This document shows positions 1 to 5,944 of a stretch of DNA of 7,541 nt, piece by piece. Made by a program: the position numbers and the translations under genes. Position 1 is the stretch's first letter, and each line of letters opens with the position of its first letter. The DNA is from a bacterium. GTDB lineage: Bacteria; Patescibacteriota; Patescibacteriia; CAIQCM01. Location of the stretch: the NCBI GenBank assembly GCA_023246535.1, contig JAHFIF010000003.1, forward strand, positions 17,660 through 25,200. Direction: 5' to 3'. The notes beneath the pieces were generated by a model. It ran no database searches and was not told where the DNA came from. It worked only from the letters and a program-made list of their open reading frames with translations.

Positions 1-247
1 CGTGGTCATCGCCCGTTCGCTGGCGCATCGCCCCAAGCTGCTGGTGGCCGACGAACCGACCGGCAACCTTGATGCGCTGAACGCCAAAGAGATCACCAAT
101 CTGCTTTTGAAGATCAACCAGTTCGGCACGACCGTGCTGTTGGTCACCCATAACCGCGAGATCGTCAATTCATTGAAGCGCCGCGTCATCACTCTTGACC
201 AAGGCTTGCTGGTCAACGACGCCGAGGTGGGGAAGTACATCATTTAA
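1..247 (+). CDS. ftsE: Cell division ATP-binding protein FtsE, C-terminal part (5' truncated)
   Basis: This is the last third of an ABC ATPase; the beginning lies outside the window, and base 1 is the third base of a codon. Visible motifs are the Walker B strand with its catalytic glutamate (LLVADEPT), the D-loop (GNLD) and the switch histidine (VTHN). The ending, RRVITLDQG...GKYII, is typical of FtsE rather than of other small ABC ATPases. The Walker A and LSGGQ signature are upstream and not seen. In the family, FtsE dimerises on the cytoplasmic side, pairs with the membrane protein FtsX, and its ATP cycle drives peptidoglycan hydrolysis at the division site. The gene 12 nt downstream is ftsX, which fixes the identity; LolD or MacB-type ATPases resemble it but do not have this partner. 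Confidence 0.93.
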   Translation, partial: VVIARSLAHRPKLLVADEPTGNLDALNAKEITNLLLKINQFGTTVLLVTHNREIVNSLKRRVITLDQGLLVNDAEVGKYII

Positions 248-259
248 ATTCTAAAACGC

Positions 260-1174
260 ATGACCAGATTTTTTCGCATTGTAAAATTCGCCTGGCAGAG
301 CTTGGGCCGCAACCTTTGGCTCACGATCATGACCGTGGTCGTGCTTTCGGCCACGCTTTTTTCCGTCAATGTTCTGCTGTCGCTTAACGTCGTGACCGGC
401 GCCGTCGCCAAGTCGCTGGAAAACCACATTAACGTTTCGGTTTACGTCAAAGCCGACGCCACCGACGAGCAAAAGAACAGCTTGCGGTCGTATTTGGTGG
501 GTTTGCCGCAAACCGCCGACGTGAAGACGGTGAGTCCCGACGACGCGCTGGCCGCCTTCCGCGCGCGCCACGCCGACGAACCCAAGGTCTTGAAGGCGTT
601 GGACGAGGTCGGGGATAATCCGCTGGGCGCCACCTACGTGGTTACGGCCCGGTCACTTGACCAATATCCGGCGATCATTTCCGCGCTCGACCACCCGGCC
701 TATCGCGACCTGATCGACCGGACGGAAAAGGACTTTCAAGATTATTCGACGCTGATCGCGCGCGTTCAGGAAATTCGCGACCGGGCCAGCGGCTTCGGCA
801 TCGCCTTGCTCGCCATTTTCGCCGCGCTGGCCATGATCATCATGGTCAACGTTGTGCGCGTCGCTATTTTCACGCATAAAGAAGAGATCGGGATCATGAA
901 ACTCGTCGGCGCGGGCGGTTCGTTCATCCGCGGGCCGTATTTGGTGGAGAGCGTCATTCTTTCGTTTTTGGCGCTCGTGATCGCGAGCGCCGGCGTGGCG
1001 GCCGGGGTCTATTTCGGCGCGCCGTACCTGAACGCGTTCCTTGGCACCGATGCGGGCCTGGCCGCCTTCTTCGTCGGCAACGTCGCGCTCATCGCCGCCA
1101 CCGAATTCGCCAGCCTCGTGCTCCTCACCGGGATCGCCTCGACCTACGCCGTCGGACGGTACATGAAGGTTTAA
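260..1174 (+). CDS. ftsX: Cell division protein FtsX (permease-like subunit of FtsEX)
   Basis: The 304-residue product has the full FtsX layout: a short cytoplasmic N-terminus, membrane segment 1 (about 20-46), an extracytoplasmic domain (about 47-176) containing the characteristic NPLGA motif near residue 120, then three membrane segments (about 177-203, 229-253 and 270-297). The cytoplasmic stretch at 208-231, with IMKLVGA and FIRGPYLVES, is the family hallmark that docks onto FtsE. Length matches the usual 290-310 residues. The ATG at 260 follows the ftsE stop by 12 nt with no Shine-Dalgarno, so it is probably translated by coupling with ftsE. By family knowledge FtsEX does not transport a substrate but activates a cell-wall hydrolase through its outer domain. 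No hydrolase or coiled-coil partner gene follows; a terminator does. Confidence 0.95.
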   Translation: MTRFFRIVKFAWQSLGRNLWLTIMTVVVLSATLFSVNVLLSLNVVTGAVAKSLENHINVSVYVKADATDEQKNSLRSYLVGLPQTADVKTVSPDDALAAFRARHADEPKVLKALDEVGDNPLGATYVVTARSLDQYPAIISALDHPAYRDLIDRTEKDFQDYSTLIARVQEIRDRASGFGIALLAIFAALAMIIMVNVVRVAIFTHKEEIGIMKLVGAGGSFIRGPYLVESVILSFLALVIASAGVAAGVYFGAPYLNAFLGTDAGLAAFFVGNVALIAATEFASLVLLTGIASTYAVGRYMKV

Positions 1175-1196
1175 GACGGGTAATTTCAGCTTTTAG

Positions 1197-1226
1197 AAAA
1201 AGAAAGCGCGCCGCGCTTTCTTTTTT
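1197..1226 (+). terminator. Intrinsic terminator after ftsX
   Basis: A perfect inverted repeat pairs 1197-1209 with 1213-1225 (13 bp; GC-rich core AGCGC/GCGCT at the loop side) around the 3-nt loop GCC, and the descending arm merges into six T at 1221-1226. The A-run on the left arm means it could also terminate transcription arriving from the other strand. It lies 22 nt after the ftsX stop and closes the ftsEX unit. Confidence 0.9.
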
Positions 1227-1236
1227 GTCGCCGGCA

Positions 1237-1265
1237 TTGACGCGCGCCGCCTTCGGTGCTATATC
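1237..1265 (+). promoter_or_regulatory. Predicted sigma-70-type promoter with extended -10
   Basis: A -35 box TTGACG (1237-1242) is separated by 17 nt from a -10 box TATATC (1260-1265), which is preceded by TG one base upstream (1257-1258), the extended -10 element. Transcription should start near 1271-1273, giving a leader of about 30 nt before the ATG at 1304. The placement directly after the ftsX terminator and before a strong Shine-Dalgarno makes this the most convincing promoter in the window. Confidence 0.75.
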
Positions 1266-1290
1266 TCAAGCAGTTTTTGCTGTTTGAAAA

Positions 1291-1298
1291 AGGAGAGG
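1291..1298 (+). promoter_or_regulatory. Strong Shine-Dalgarno site deciding the start at 1304
   Basis: AGGAGAGG lies 5 nt before ATG 1304 and 8 nt before the second in-frame ATG at 1307. It is the strongest ribosome binding site in the window. It rules out the in-frame GTG at 1256, which sits inside the predicted promoter. Confidence 0.85.
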
Positions 1299-1303
1299 GA
1301 AAA

Positions 1304-2071
1304 ATGATGAACGATCAATCGGCCGCCCTGTATTTCAGGATGGTCGTTATTCTGCAAAGTTTTGGCGACGAGATTCAAATGACCTTGAACACGGACCGGC
1401 TCAAAGCCGTCCAGGCCGCAACGCAAAAGGAAATTGCGCTGGCCGTGTCTTCAACCGGGACGCGCGAAGATAATGCGCGTCTGCGTTTGGAAATGTTGAG
1501 CGATTGCGTCAATCGCTTGAAGTTCGGCCTCGGCGAAGCGCGTTCCGCGGCGCCGCCGCCGCTGGCGCCGGCGAGGAATTTGTCCGACGTGTTCGCCGAT
1601 CATCAAGCTGACAGGAAGAAAGCGATCGCCGCGCGGATCATTGCCGCCGATATTCTTTTCAAGGCGCTTGGCAAGCAGCTTGATGCCGAGGCGCGGCCGC
1701 GTCTGCGCGCCTACAGCGCCGACCGGCAAAGAGAGGCCAAATATTCGTTCTGGCCGAAAGACGGCCTGCCCGACCGGAAGAACATCGATGCCGCCTGCGA
1801 GCATCTCTTGGCCGCCAAGTACTTGGCCGGCGAAGGCAACGGTTCGCCGCTCGCCATCGGCGAAAAGGTTGCCGCCGCTTTCCGTTTGATCGGCGTTTAC
1901 CGCCGCGACGCCGGGTTCATTGTCGGACACGAAGTGTCGTGGGAGATCACCGATATTCTCAAGCGGCTCATCCCGGCGCTCCTCAAGGAGCTGCCGGGCC
2001 ACGATACCGTTCATATGCCCTTGTTCGGCCAAACCCTCGCCGTGGTCGAAGAAATCAAGGCGTTGGGTTGA
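1304..2071 (+). CDS. Hypothetical soluble, mainly helical protein
   Basis: I do not recognise this 255-residue protein. It has no signal peptide or membrane segment and looks almost entirely alpha-helical. A basic/acidic helical N-terminal part (about 1-80) is joined by a proline-alanine-rich linker (83-91, APPPLAPAR) to a larger helical part (about 92-255). The second part has a charged segment at 129-150 with several arginines, then SFWPKDGLPDR, and later a GHEVSWEI segment. No catalytic motif, metal-binding cluster or nucleotide-binding loop is evident; cysteines are only C68 and C165. The start is ATG 1304 (or 1307), set by the Shine-Dalgarno and promoter just upstream. The gene is a transcription unit of its own, with terminators on both sides. 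Codon use resembles the neighbours, so recent transfer is not suggested. Confidence 0.85.
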   Translation: MMNDQSAALYFRMVVILQSFGDEIQMTLNTDRLKAVQAATQKEIALAVSSTGTREDNARLRLEMLSDCVNRLKFGLGEARSAAPPPLAPARNLSDVFADHQADRKKAIAARIIAADILFKALGKQLDAEARPRLRAYSADRQREAKYSFWPKDGLPDRKNIDAACEHLLAAKYLAGEGNGSPLAIGEKVAAAFRLIGVYRRDAGFIVGHEVSWEITDILKRLIPALLKELPGHDTVHMPLFGQTLAVVEEIKALG

Positions 2072-2095
2072 AAACGGGCCGCCCCGCCGATTCAC

Positions 2096-2123
2096 GCAGC
2101 TTGTAAAGACAGGCTGCTTTTTT
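2096..2123 (+). terminator. Intrinsic terminator after the hypothetical gene
   Basis: Positions 2096-2104 pair with 2109-2117 (GCAGCTTGT with ACAGGCTGC, 9 bp including one T-G wobble) around the tetraloop AAAG, followed by six T at 2118-2123. It begins 25 nt after the TGA stop. Confidence 0.9.
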
Positions 2124-2166
2124 ATTAAAGCATTTGTTAGATATTGGATATTCGGATAGTCTGATA

Positions 2167-3426
2167 ATGAGTATGAAAGACGCGATCCAATTCGACCTGA
2201 TTGTCGTGGGCGGCGGTCCCGCGGGGATGATGTGCGCCGGCCGCGCCGCCGAGCGCGGCGCCCGCGTTCTTTTGCTGGAAAAAAATTCCATGCTCGGGAA
2301 AAAGCTGTCGATCACCGGCGGCGGCCGCTGCAACGTGACCAATGACATTTCCACGGTTCGCGAGCTGGTGGCCCGTTACGGCCCCGGCGGCAAAGCGCTG
2401 TTTCCCGCCTTTTCCCGCTTTACGCCCGCCGACGCCGTTAATTTTTTCAATGAACGCGGTTTGCCGACCAAAGTTGAGGCCGAGGGGCGGGTTTTTCCCG
2501 TTTCCAACGATGCCAATGACGTCGTTCGCGTGCTGGGCGAATATTTGCGGCAAGGAAAAGTAAAAGTCGTTCTTAACGCGCCCGTTCACAAAGTCGTTGT
2601 TTATGACGACCACGTGCGGGTCATGTGGTCGCTCGGCGAATGGCGGGCCGCCGCCGTCGCGGTCGCCACCGGCGGCTTGGCTTATCCCGAAACCGGTTCG
2701 ACCGGCGAGGGGTTTGATTGGCTGGCCAGGCTCGGGCACAAGATCATTCGCCCCGACGCGTCGCTGGTGCCGCTGCGCGTCAAGGAACCGTGGATCGTCG
2801 GCTTGTCGGGGTTGTCGCTCCAGAATGTTCGCGCGAGCGTCGTGGTCGGCGATAAAAAGATCGAAAGCAAGACCGGCAAGCTGCTTTTCACGCATTTTGG
2901 TTTGTCCGGACCGCTCATTTTGAACATGAGCCGCACGGTGGGGGAGGCGCTCAAGAAAAATTCCGTTGACGTCGTGCTCGATCTTTTTCCAAAAGATAAT
3001 TTGTCGGCGTTGGACGCCGAACTGCTGCGCCTTTTTTCTTCAAACCAGAATAAAAAGATCAAGAACGTCGCGGCGCTGTTTTTCCCGCCGAAGATCGGCT
3101 CATTGGCGCTTAATGCCGCCGGCCTCGACCCGGAAAAATTCGTCAATTTGGTAACGCGCGACGAGCGGCTGCGTCTCGTGAAATTCGCGAAAGCCATGCG
3201 CCTCGCGGTGTCCGGCCTGATGGGGCTGGACGACGCCATTGTTTCGTCCGGCGGCGTCGCGCCGTCCGAAGTTGATTTTCGGACCATGCGCTCCAAAATT
3301 CGGCCCAATGTTTACATTTTGGGCGATGCGCTCAACTTTAACCGTCCCTCGGGCGGTTTTTCGCTGCAAATTTGCTGGGCAACCGGGTATTTGGCCGGCG
3401 AAGCCGTTCTTTTCGACCGGCCTTGA
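2167..3426 (+). CDS. HI0933/YhiN-family FAD-dependent oxidoreductase
   Basis: The 419-residue flavoprotein has an N-terminal Rossmann FAD-binding motif (VVGGGPAG, 13-20) with the ribose-binding acidic residue E38 at the end of the second strand. Next comes the family signature GKKLSITGGGRCNVTN (44-59), then a GGLAYPETGSTG segment, and a C-terminal FAD-closing motif with GD at 386-387 and SGGFSLQICWATGY at 395-408. The usual family length is about 390-420. Members are annotated variously as aminoacetone oxidase-like or BaiN-like reductases; the E. coli relative YhiN has, to my recollection, been reported as a 23S rRNA dihydrouridine synthase (RdsA). Which activity applies here cannot be read from sequence. 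ATG 2167 is preferred (2173 is possible); an upstream in-frame TTG at 2134 would add 11 unconserved residues. No Shine-Dalgarno precedes the start. Confidence 0.92.
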   Translation: MSMKDAIQFDLIVVGGGPAGMMCAGRAAERGARVLLLEKNSMLGKKLSITGGGRCNVTNDISTVRELVARYGPGGKALFPAFSRFTPADAVNFFNERGLPTKVEAEGRVFPVSNDANDVVRVLGEYLRQGKVKVVLNAPVHKVVVYDDHVRVMWSLGEWRAAAVAVATGGLAYPETGSTGEGFDWLARLGHKIIRPDASLVPLRVKEPWIVGLSGLSLQNVRASVVVGDKKIESKTGKLLFTHFGLSGPLILNMSRTVGEALKKNSVDVVLDLFPKDNLSALDAELLRLFSSNQNKKIKNVAALFFPPKIGSLALNAAGLDPEKFVNLVTRDERLRLVKFAKAMRLAVSGLMGLDDAIVSSGGVAPSEVDFRTMRSKIRPNVYILGDALNFNRPSGGFSLQICWATGYLAGEAVLFDRP

Positions 3427-3441
3427 TAAGCCGGCGTTTTT
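3417..3441 (+). terminator. Probable intrinsic terminator over the flavoprotein stop codon
   Basis: CCGGC (3417-3421) pairs with GCCGG (3430-3434) around an 8-nt loop containing the TGA stop; a bulged alternative adds CTT/AAG pairs. Five T follow at 3437-3441. The stem is short, so this is weaker than the other terminators in the window. Confidence 0.55.
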
Positions 3442-3451
3442 CCCGTAGTCT
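3423..3451 (+). promoter_or_regulatory. Candidate promoter of tRNA-Gln
   Basis: TTGATA (3423-3428) and TAGTCT (3446-3451) are 17 nt apart, which would start transcription near 3458-3460, about a dozen bases before the mature tRNA. The -35 box overlaps the flavoprotein stop and the loop of the terminator hairpin. The -10 box matches consensus only at T1, A2 and T6, so the call is tentative. Confidence 0.4.
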
Positions 3452-3471
3452 ATCTTTATCGCGCCTAGCGC

Positions 3472-3542
3472 TCCGAGGTCGTCTAATGGCAGGACTCGGG
3501 ACTTTGAATCCCGCTATGATGGTTCGAATCCATCCCTCGGAG
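3472..3542 (+). tRNA. tRNA-Gln, anticodon TTG
   Basis: A complete 71-nt cloverleaf. The acceptor stem TCCGAGG (3472-3478) pairs with CCTCGGA (3535-3541). The D-stem is GTC/GAC (3481-3483 with 3493-3495). The anticodon stem CGGGA/TCCCG (3497-3501 with 3509-3513) encloses the loop CTTTGAA with anticodon TTG at 3504-3506, reading CAA and, by wobble, CAG. The T-arm GATGG-TTCGAAT-CCATC spans 3518-3534. The U1-A72 pair and discriminator G73 (3542) are typical of glutamine tRNAs. The 3' CCA is not encoded (CAT follows), so it must be added by the CCA-adding enzyme. If this lineage lacks GlnRS, the tRNA would be charged with Glu and amidated by GatCAB; the window cannot tell. Confidence 0.95.
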
Positions 3543-3554
3543 CATTGGGCACGA

Positions 3555-3603
3555 TTTTTTTAAATTAGGAATTTTTTCATTTTTTGTGCTATTATATCGA
3601 TAT
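3555..3603 (+). promoter_or_regulatory. T-rich promoter region of the two-component cassette
   Basis: TATTAT (3590-3595) preceded by TG one base upstream (3587-3588) forms an extended -10 element. There is no good -35 (the nearest is TTAGGA at 3565-3570, spacing 19). Three T-runs lie upstream at 3555-3561, 3572-3577 and 3580-3585 and could act as an UP element or bent DNA. A 10-bp palindrome ATATCGATAT (3594-3603) overlaps the end of the -10 box and the expected start near 3602, and could be an operator. The first promoter in the window shares the TGCTAT core. Confidence 0.6.
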
Positions 3604-3645
3604 CCACACCCGCGGTTTATTAAGATTTAACCAGGATATAAGCAA

Positions 3646-4065
3646 ATGAGCACTCCTACTCCCAAGGAAGCACCCTCGGTTAAGGGCAAAGTTTTGTTGG
3701 TCGAAGACGATCCGATGGTCGTCAGAATGTATGAACGGAAGTTCAAGCTTGAGGGTTTTAAATTGACCATGGCTTTTAACGGTTTTGAAGGCCTTGAGGC
3801 GCTTAAGAAAGAGCGCCCCGACATCATTCTTTTGGACATCATGATGCCGAAAATGAGCGGTCTGGAAATGCTCAAGATCGTCAAGGACGATCCGCAGTAC
3901 AAAGATCTGCCGGTGGTCATGCTGACCAATTTGGGCGATCGGGCCGAAGACGTGCAAAAATGCAAAGAACTTGGCGCCGAGGATTATTGGGTCAAGGCGA
4001 ACATGAAACTTGAGGTTATCACGGAAAAGATCGGCCTTATTTTAAAAAAATACTCAGGCCGATAG
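3646..4065 (+). CDS. Single-domain response regulator receiver (CheY-like)
   Basis: The 139-residue product has a 14-residue polar N-terminal tail followed by one receiver domain and no output domain. The acidic pair is E20/D21 (LLVEDD), the phospho-acceptor is D64 (ILLDIMMP), the switch threonine is T94 (VVMLTN) and the conserved lysine is K117 (YWVKAN). The lysine is followed by alanine where most receivers have proline. The usual TA after strand 4 is TN. Translation starts at ATG 3646, with AGGA at 3633-3636 placed 9 nt upstream. It is the first gene of the cassette and lies 51 nt before the histidine kinase, its likely phosphodonor. With no DNA-binding domain it presumably acts by protein contact or as a relay intermediate in the cytoplasm. 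Confidence 0.95.
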   Translation: MSTPTPKEAPSVKGKVLLVEDDPMVVRMYERKFKLEGFKLTMAFNGFEGLEALKKERPDIILLDIMMPKMSGLEMLKIVKDDPQYKDLPVVMLTNLGDRAEDVQKCKELGAEDYWVKANMKLEVITEKIGLILKKYSGR

Positions 4066-4116
4066 TTTCGGTTAAACGCGTTGCTCGGGCGGCATCTCTT
4101 ATCTGGTTAATCGGAT

Positions 4117-5514
4117 ATGAAACTTAATTTAAAGATTGCAATATTTCTGACGGCGGGCTTTTTAGCGGTCTTGCTGGTTTTTGTCATGATGCCCGGCGCG
4201 CGGCCTGGTCGCGATAGTCTGGTTTTTTTCACGCTGACGGCGGTTGTTGACCTGTTCTTGGCCATATACCTTAAAAAAACGGTCGTCGATCCGGTCAAGC
4301 GTTTAAAAGCGGTTGTGCAGAAGATTGGCGCTGGCGATTTGACCAAACGGGTTGAGGTCGGGTCGCATGATGAGATCGGCGAACTCTCCGCGAGCTTTAA
4401 TCGCATGACGGAAAAGCTGGTTGACGCGAACCGCGACCTGCAAGCCAAGGTCAAAGAACTTTCCGAGGAGCATGGGCGGCTGTCGTCGCTGGTGGAAAGC
4501 GTCAAGCTCGGCGTGGTCATGGTCGACTTGCGCTTGTCGGTCATTTTGGCGAACCAAGCGGCGCGCGCGATCTTCGGCAAGCCGCAGGCGAAGAATATTT
4601 CGTTTCAGGACATGTCCGACAAGATCAAGGGCAGCGTGAATATTTCGCAAGCTTTGAGTTACTACGTGCATGCGGGAAAGCCGCTCAACATTCAAGAGGT
4701 GATGATCGGCGAATCTTACTACCGGCTCTTCATGTCGCCGGTTCGCGATATCGTCGAGCATATCTTCATCGGCGCCGTCGTGGTCATGGAAGACGTCACC
4801 GACCAGAAGAAGCTCGACAAGATGCGCACCGAGATCGTGTCGGTGACTTCGCATCAGCTGCGCACGCCGGCGACCATCGTGAAGGGGAATTTGGAAATGG
4901 TCTTGGGCGGCGACGTCGGCAAGATCAGCAAGGCGCAAAAGGAGCTTCTGGACGATACGTATCTGGGCAACGAGCGGATGATCCACCTGATCAACGACCT
5001 CATGGATGCGGCCAAGATCAACGAAGGAAAATTGGTCTTCCCGCTCGCGCCGGTCCAGCTCGAGGACATTGTTGAAGAGGTGACCAAGGAAAATCAGGCG
5101 TTCGCCGATGAAAAACACGTGAAACTGGTCTACAATCAACCGGCCGCCGGGTTGCCGAAAGTCAATATCAATAAAGACAAGATCAAACAGGTTTTTCAGA
5201 ATTTGATCGACAACGCCGTCAAATACAGTTCGATCGACGACAAGGGGCGGGTCGAAGTGGACATTCAAAGCGACGACAAATATTTGCGCTTTGCGGTCAA
5301 GGACAACGGCATCGGGATCCCCAAGGCCGACCAGGAAAAAATGTTCGAGCGCTTCTCGCGCGGATCGAATTCGACCAAGCTTGATCCGGGCGGCGGCAGC
5401 GGCTTGGGTCTCTACATCGCCAAAGCGGTGGTCGAACAGGCGGGCGGCAAAATATGGTTTGAATCAAAAGAAGGAGAAGGTTCGACATTTTACGTCGCCT
5501 TTCCGATCCACTAA
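4117..5514 (+). CDS. Membrane sensor histidine kinase (HAMP-PAS-HisKA-HATPase)
   Basis: The 465-residue kinase starts with two membrane segments (about 7-25 and 34-52) joined by a loop of only about 8-10 residues. A HAMP domain follows (about 53-105, with P59 and DEIGEL at 85-90), then a coiled-coil-like linker (about 100-125) and a PAS-like domain (about 122-230). The HisKA domain has phospho-acceptor H246 in SHQLRTP. The ATPase domain shows the N-box (QNLIDNAVKYS, 361-371), G1 (DNGIGIP, 396-402), F-box (FERFSRGS, 410-417) and G2 (GGGSGLGL, 425-432), so all catalytic motifs are present. There is practically no extracytoplasmic sensor, so the signal is probably sensed within the membrane or by the PAS domain. 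It sits between two receiver genes, with no terminator between them. The start ATG 4117 lacks a clear Shine-Dalgarno. Confidence 0.96.
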   Translation: MKLNLKIAIFLTAGFLAVLLVFVMMPGARPGRDSLVFFTLTAVVDLFLAIYLKKTVVDPVKRLKAVVQKIGAGDLTKRVEVGSHDEIGELSASFNRMTEKLVDANRDLQAKVKELSEEHGRLSSLVESVKLGVVMVDLRLSVILANQAARAIFGKPQAKNISFQDMSDKIKGSVNISQALSYYVHAGKPLNIQEVMIGESYYRLFMSPVRDIVEHIFIGAVVVMEDVTDQKKLDKMRTEIVSVTSHQLRTPATIVKGNLEMVLGGDVGKISKAQKELLDDTYLGNERMIHLINDLMDAAKINEGKLVFPLAPVQLEDIVEEVTKENQAFADEKHVKLVYNQPAAGLPKVNINKDKIKQVFQNLIDNAVKYSSIDDKGRVEVDIQSDDKYLRFAVKDNGIGIPKADQEKMFERFSRGSNSTKLDPGGGSGLGLYIAKAVVEQAGGKIWFESKEGEGSTFYVAFPIH

Positions 5515-5522
5515 CAAATACT

Positions 5523-5894
5523 ATGAGCGAAACCCTTAAGAAAATACTTATCGTCGAGGACGAGGAAATGATCGCCAAGCCGCTGGGCATGAAGCTGCGC
5601 CTGTCGGGCTTTGAGACCAAACACGCGTTGAACGGCAAGGAAGGTCTGGACATTTTGGCCAAGGAAAAGTTTGACGTGATCCTGCTCGACCTGCTTATGC
5701 CCGAGGTTGACGGTTTCGCCGTCTTGGCCGAGCTGCAAAAGCGGCACGATCCGACCCCGGTCATCGTCGCGACCAATTTGAACCAGGCGGAAGACGTGTC
5801 CCGCGTGTTCGAACTCGGCTGCACCAACTACTACGTCAAAGCCGATACGAGCCTCGATCAGATCGTTGAGAATGTTAAAAAAACGATTAAATAG
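5523..5894 (+). CDS. Second single-domain response regulator receiver
   Basis: The 123-residue product is one receiver domain with nothing attached. The acidic pair is E12/D13 (LIVEDEE), the phospho-acceptor is D56 (ILLDLLMP), the switch threonine is T84 (VIVATN) and the lysine is K106 (YYVKAD). Like the receiver upstream of the kinase, it has TN in place of TA and alanine after the lysine in place of proline, so the two are probably related by an old duplication. ATG 5523 lies 8 nt after the kinase stop without a Shine-Dalgarno, which suggests translational coupling. A terminator follows the stop. The likely role is a phosphorylatable cytoplasmic partner of the same kinase; the true output is not visible here. 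Confidence 0.95.
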   Translation: MSETLKKILIVEDEEMIAKPLGMKLRLSGFETKHALNGKEGLDILAKEKFDVILLDLLMPEVDGFAVLAELQKRHDPTPVIVATNLNQAEDVSRVFELGCTNYYVKADTSLDQIVENVKKTIK

Positions 5895-5902
5895 CCCAAG
5901 CT

Positions 5903-5927
5903 AAACCTCGCCGCCGGCGGGGTTTTT
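5903..5927 (+). terminator. Intrinsic terminator closing the signalling cassette
   Basis: Positions 5903-5912 pair with 5916-5925 (AAACCTCGCC with GGCGGGGTTT, one T-G wobble) around the loop GCC, and the T-run continues to 5927. It starts 8 nt after the second receiver's stop and ends only 17 nt before the next start codon. Confidence 0.88.
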
Positions 5928-5944
5928 GCCTTAACGAGCCTTTT

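Noticed and set aside
1267..1286. Hairpin CAAGCAG...CTGTTTG as a 5' leader regulator
   Set aside because: Transcription from the predicted promoter should begin near 1271-1273, inside the left arm, so the stem would not form fully in the RNA.
1256..1303. GTG at 1256 as an upstream start of the hypothetical gene
   Set aside because: It overlaps the -10 region of the predicted promoter, and ATG 1304 has a strong Shine-Dalgarno at the right distance.
1451..2095. Minus-strand open frame (214 codons) opposite the hypothetical gene
   Set aside because: The plus strand has promoter, Shine-Dalgarno and terminator in the right order; the reverse frame has none of these and would begin next to the plus-strand terminator.
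2069..2130. UGA read as a sense codon, as in some CPR lineages
   Set aside because: TGA at 2069-2071 is followed by an intrinsic terminator, and TGA at 3424-3426 falls in a terminator hairpin after the complete conserved C-terminus; both act as ordinary stops.
2134..2166. TTG at 2134 as the flavoprotein start
   Set aside because: It would add residues outside the family's usual beginning, lies 11 nt after the preceding T-run and has no ribosome binding site.
2137..2895. Minus-strand open frame (252 codons) opposite the flavoprotein
   Set aside because: It is a shadow of a clearly conserved FAD-binding protein, and its composition is that of an antisense translation.
3543..3561. T-run after tRNA-Gln as an intrinsic terminator
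   Set aside because: No stable hairpin other than the tRNA itself precedes the seven T at 3555-3561; they fit better as part of the downstream promoter region.
4303..5268. Long minus-strand open frame (321 codons) opposite the histidine kinase
   Set aside because: The plus strand encodes a kinase with every catalytic motif; the reverse product is rich in Asp, His, Arg and Val as expected from complementing GC-biased codons and has no recognisable domain.
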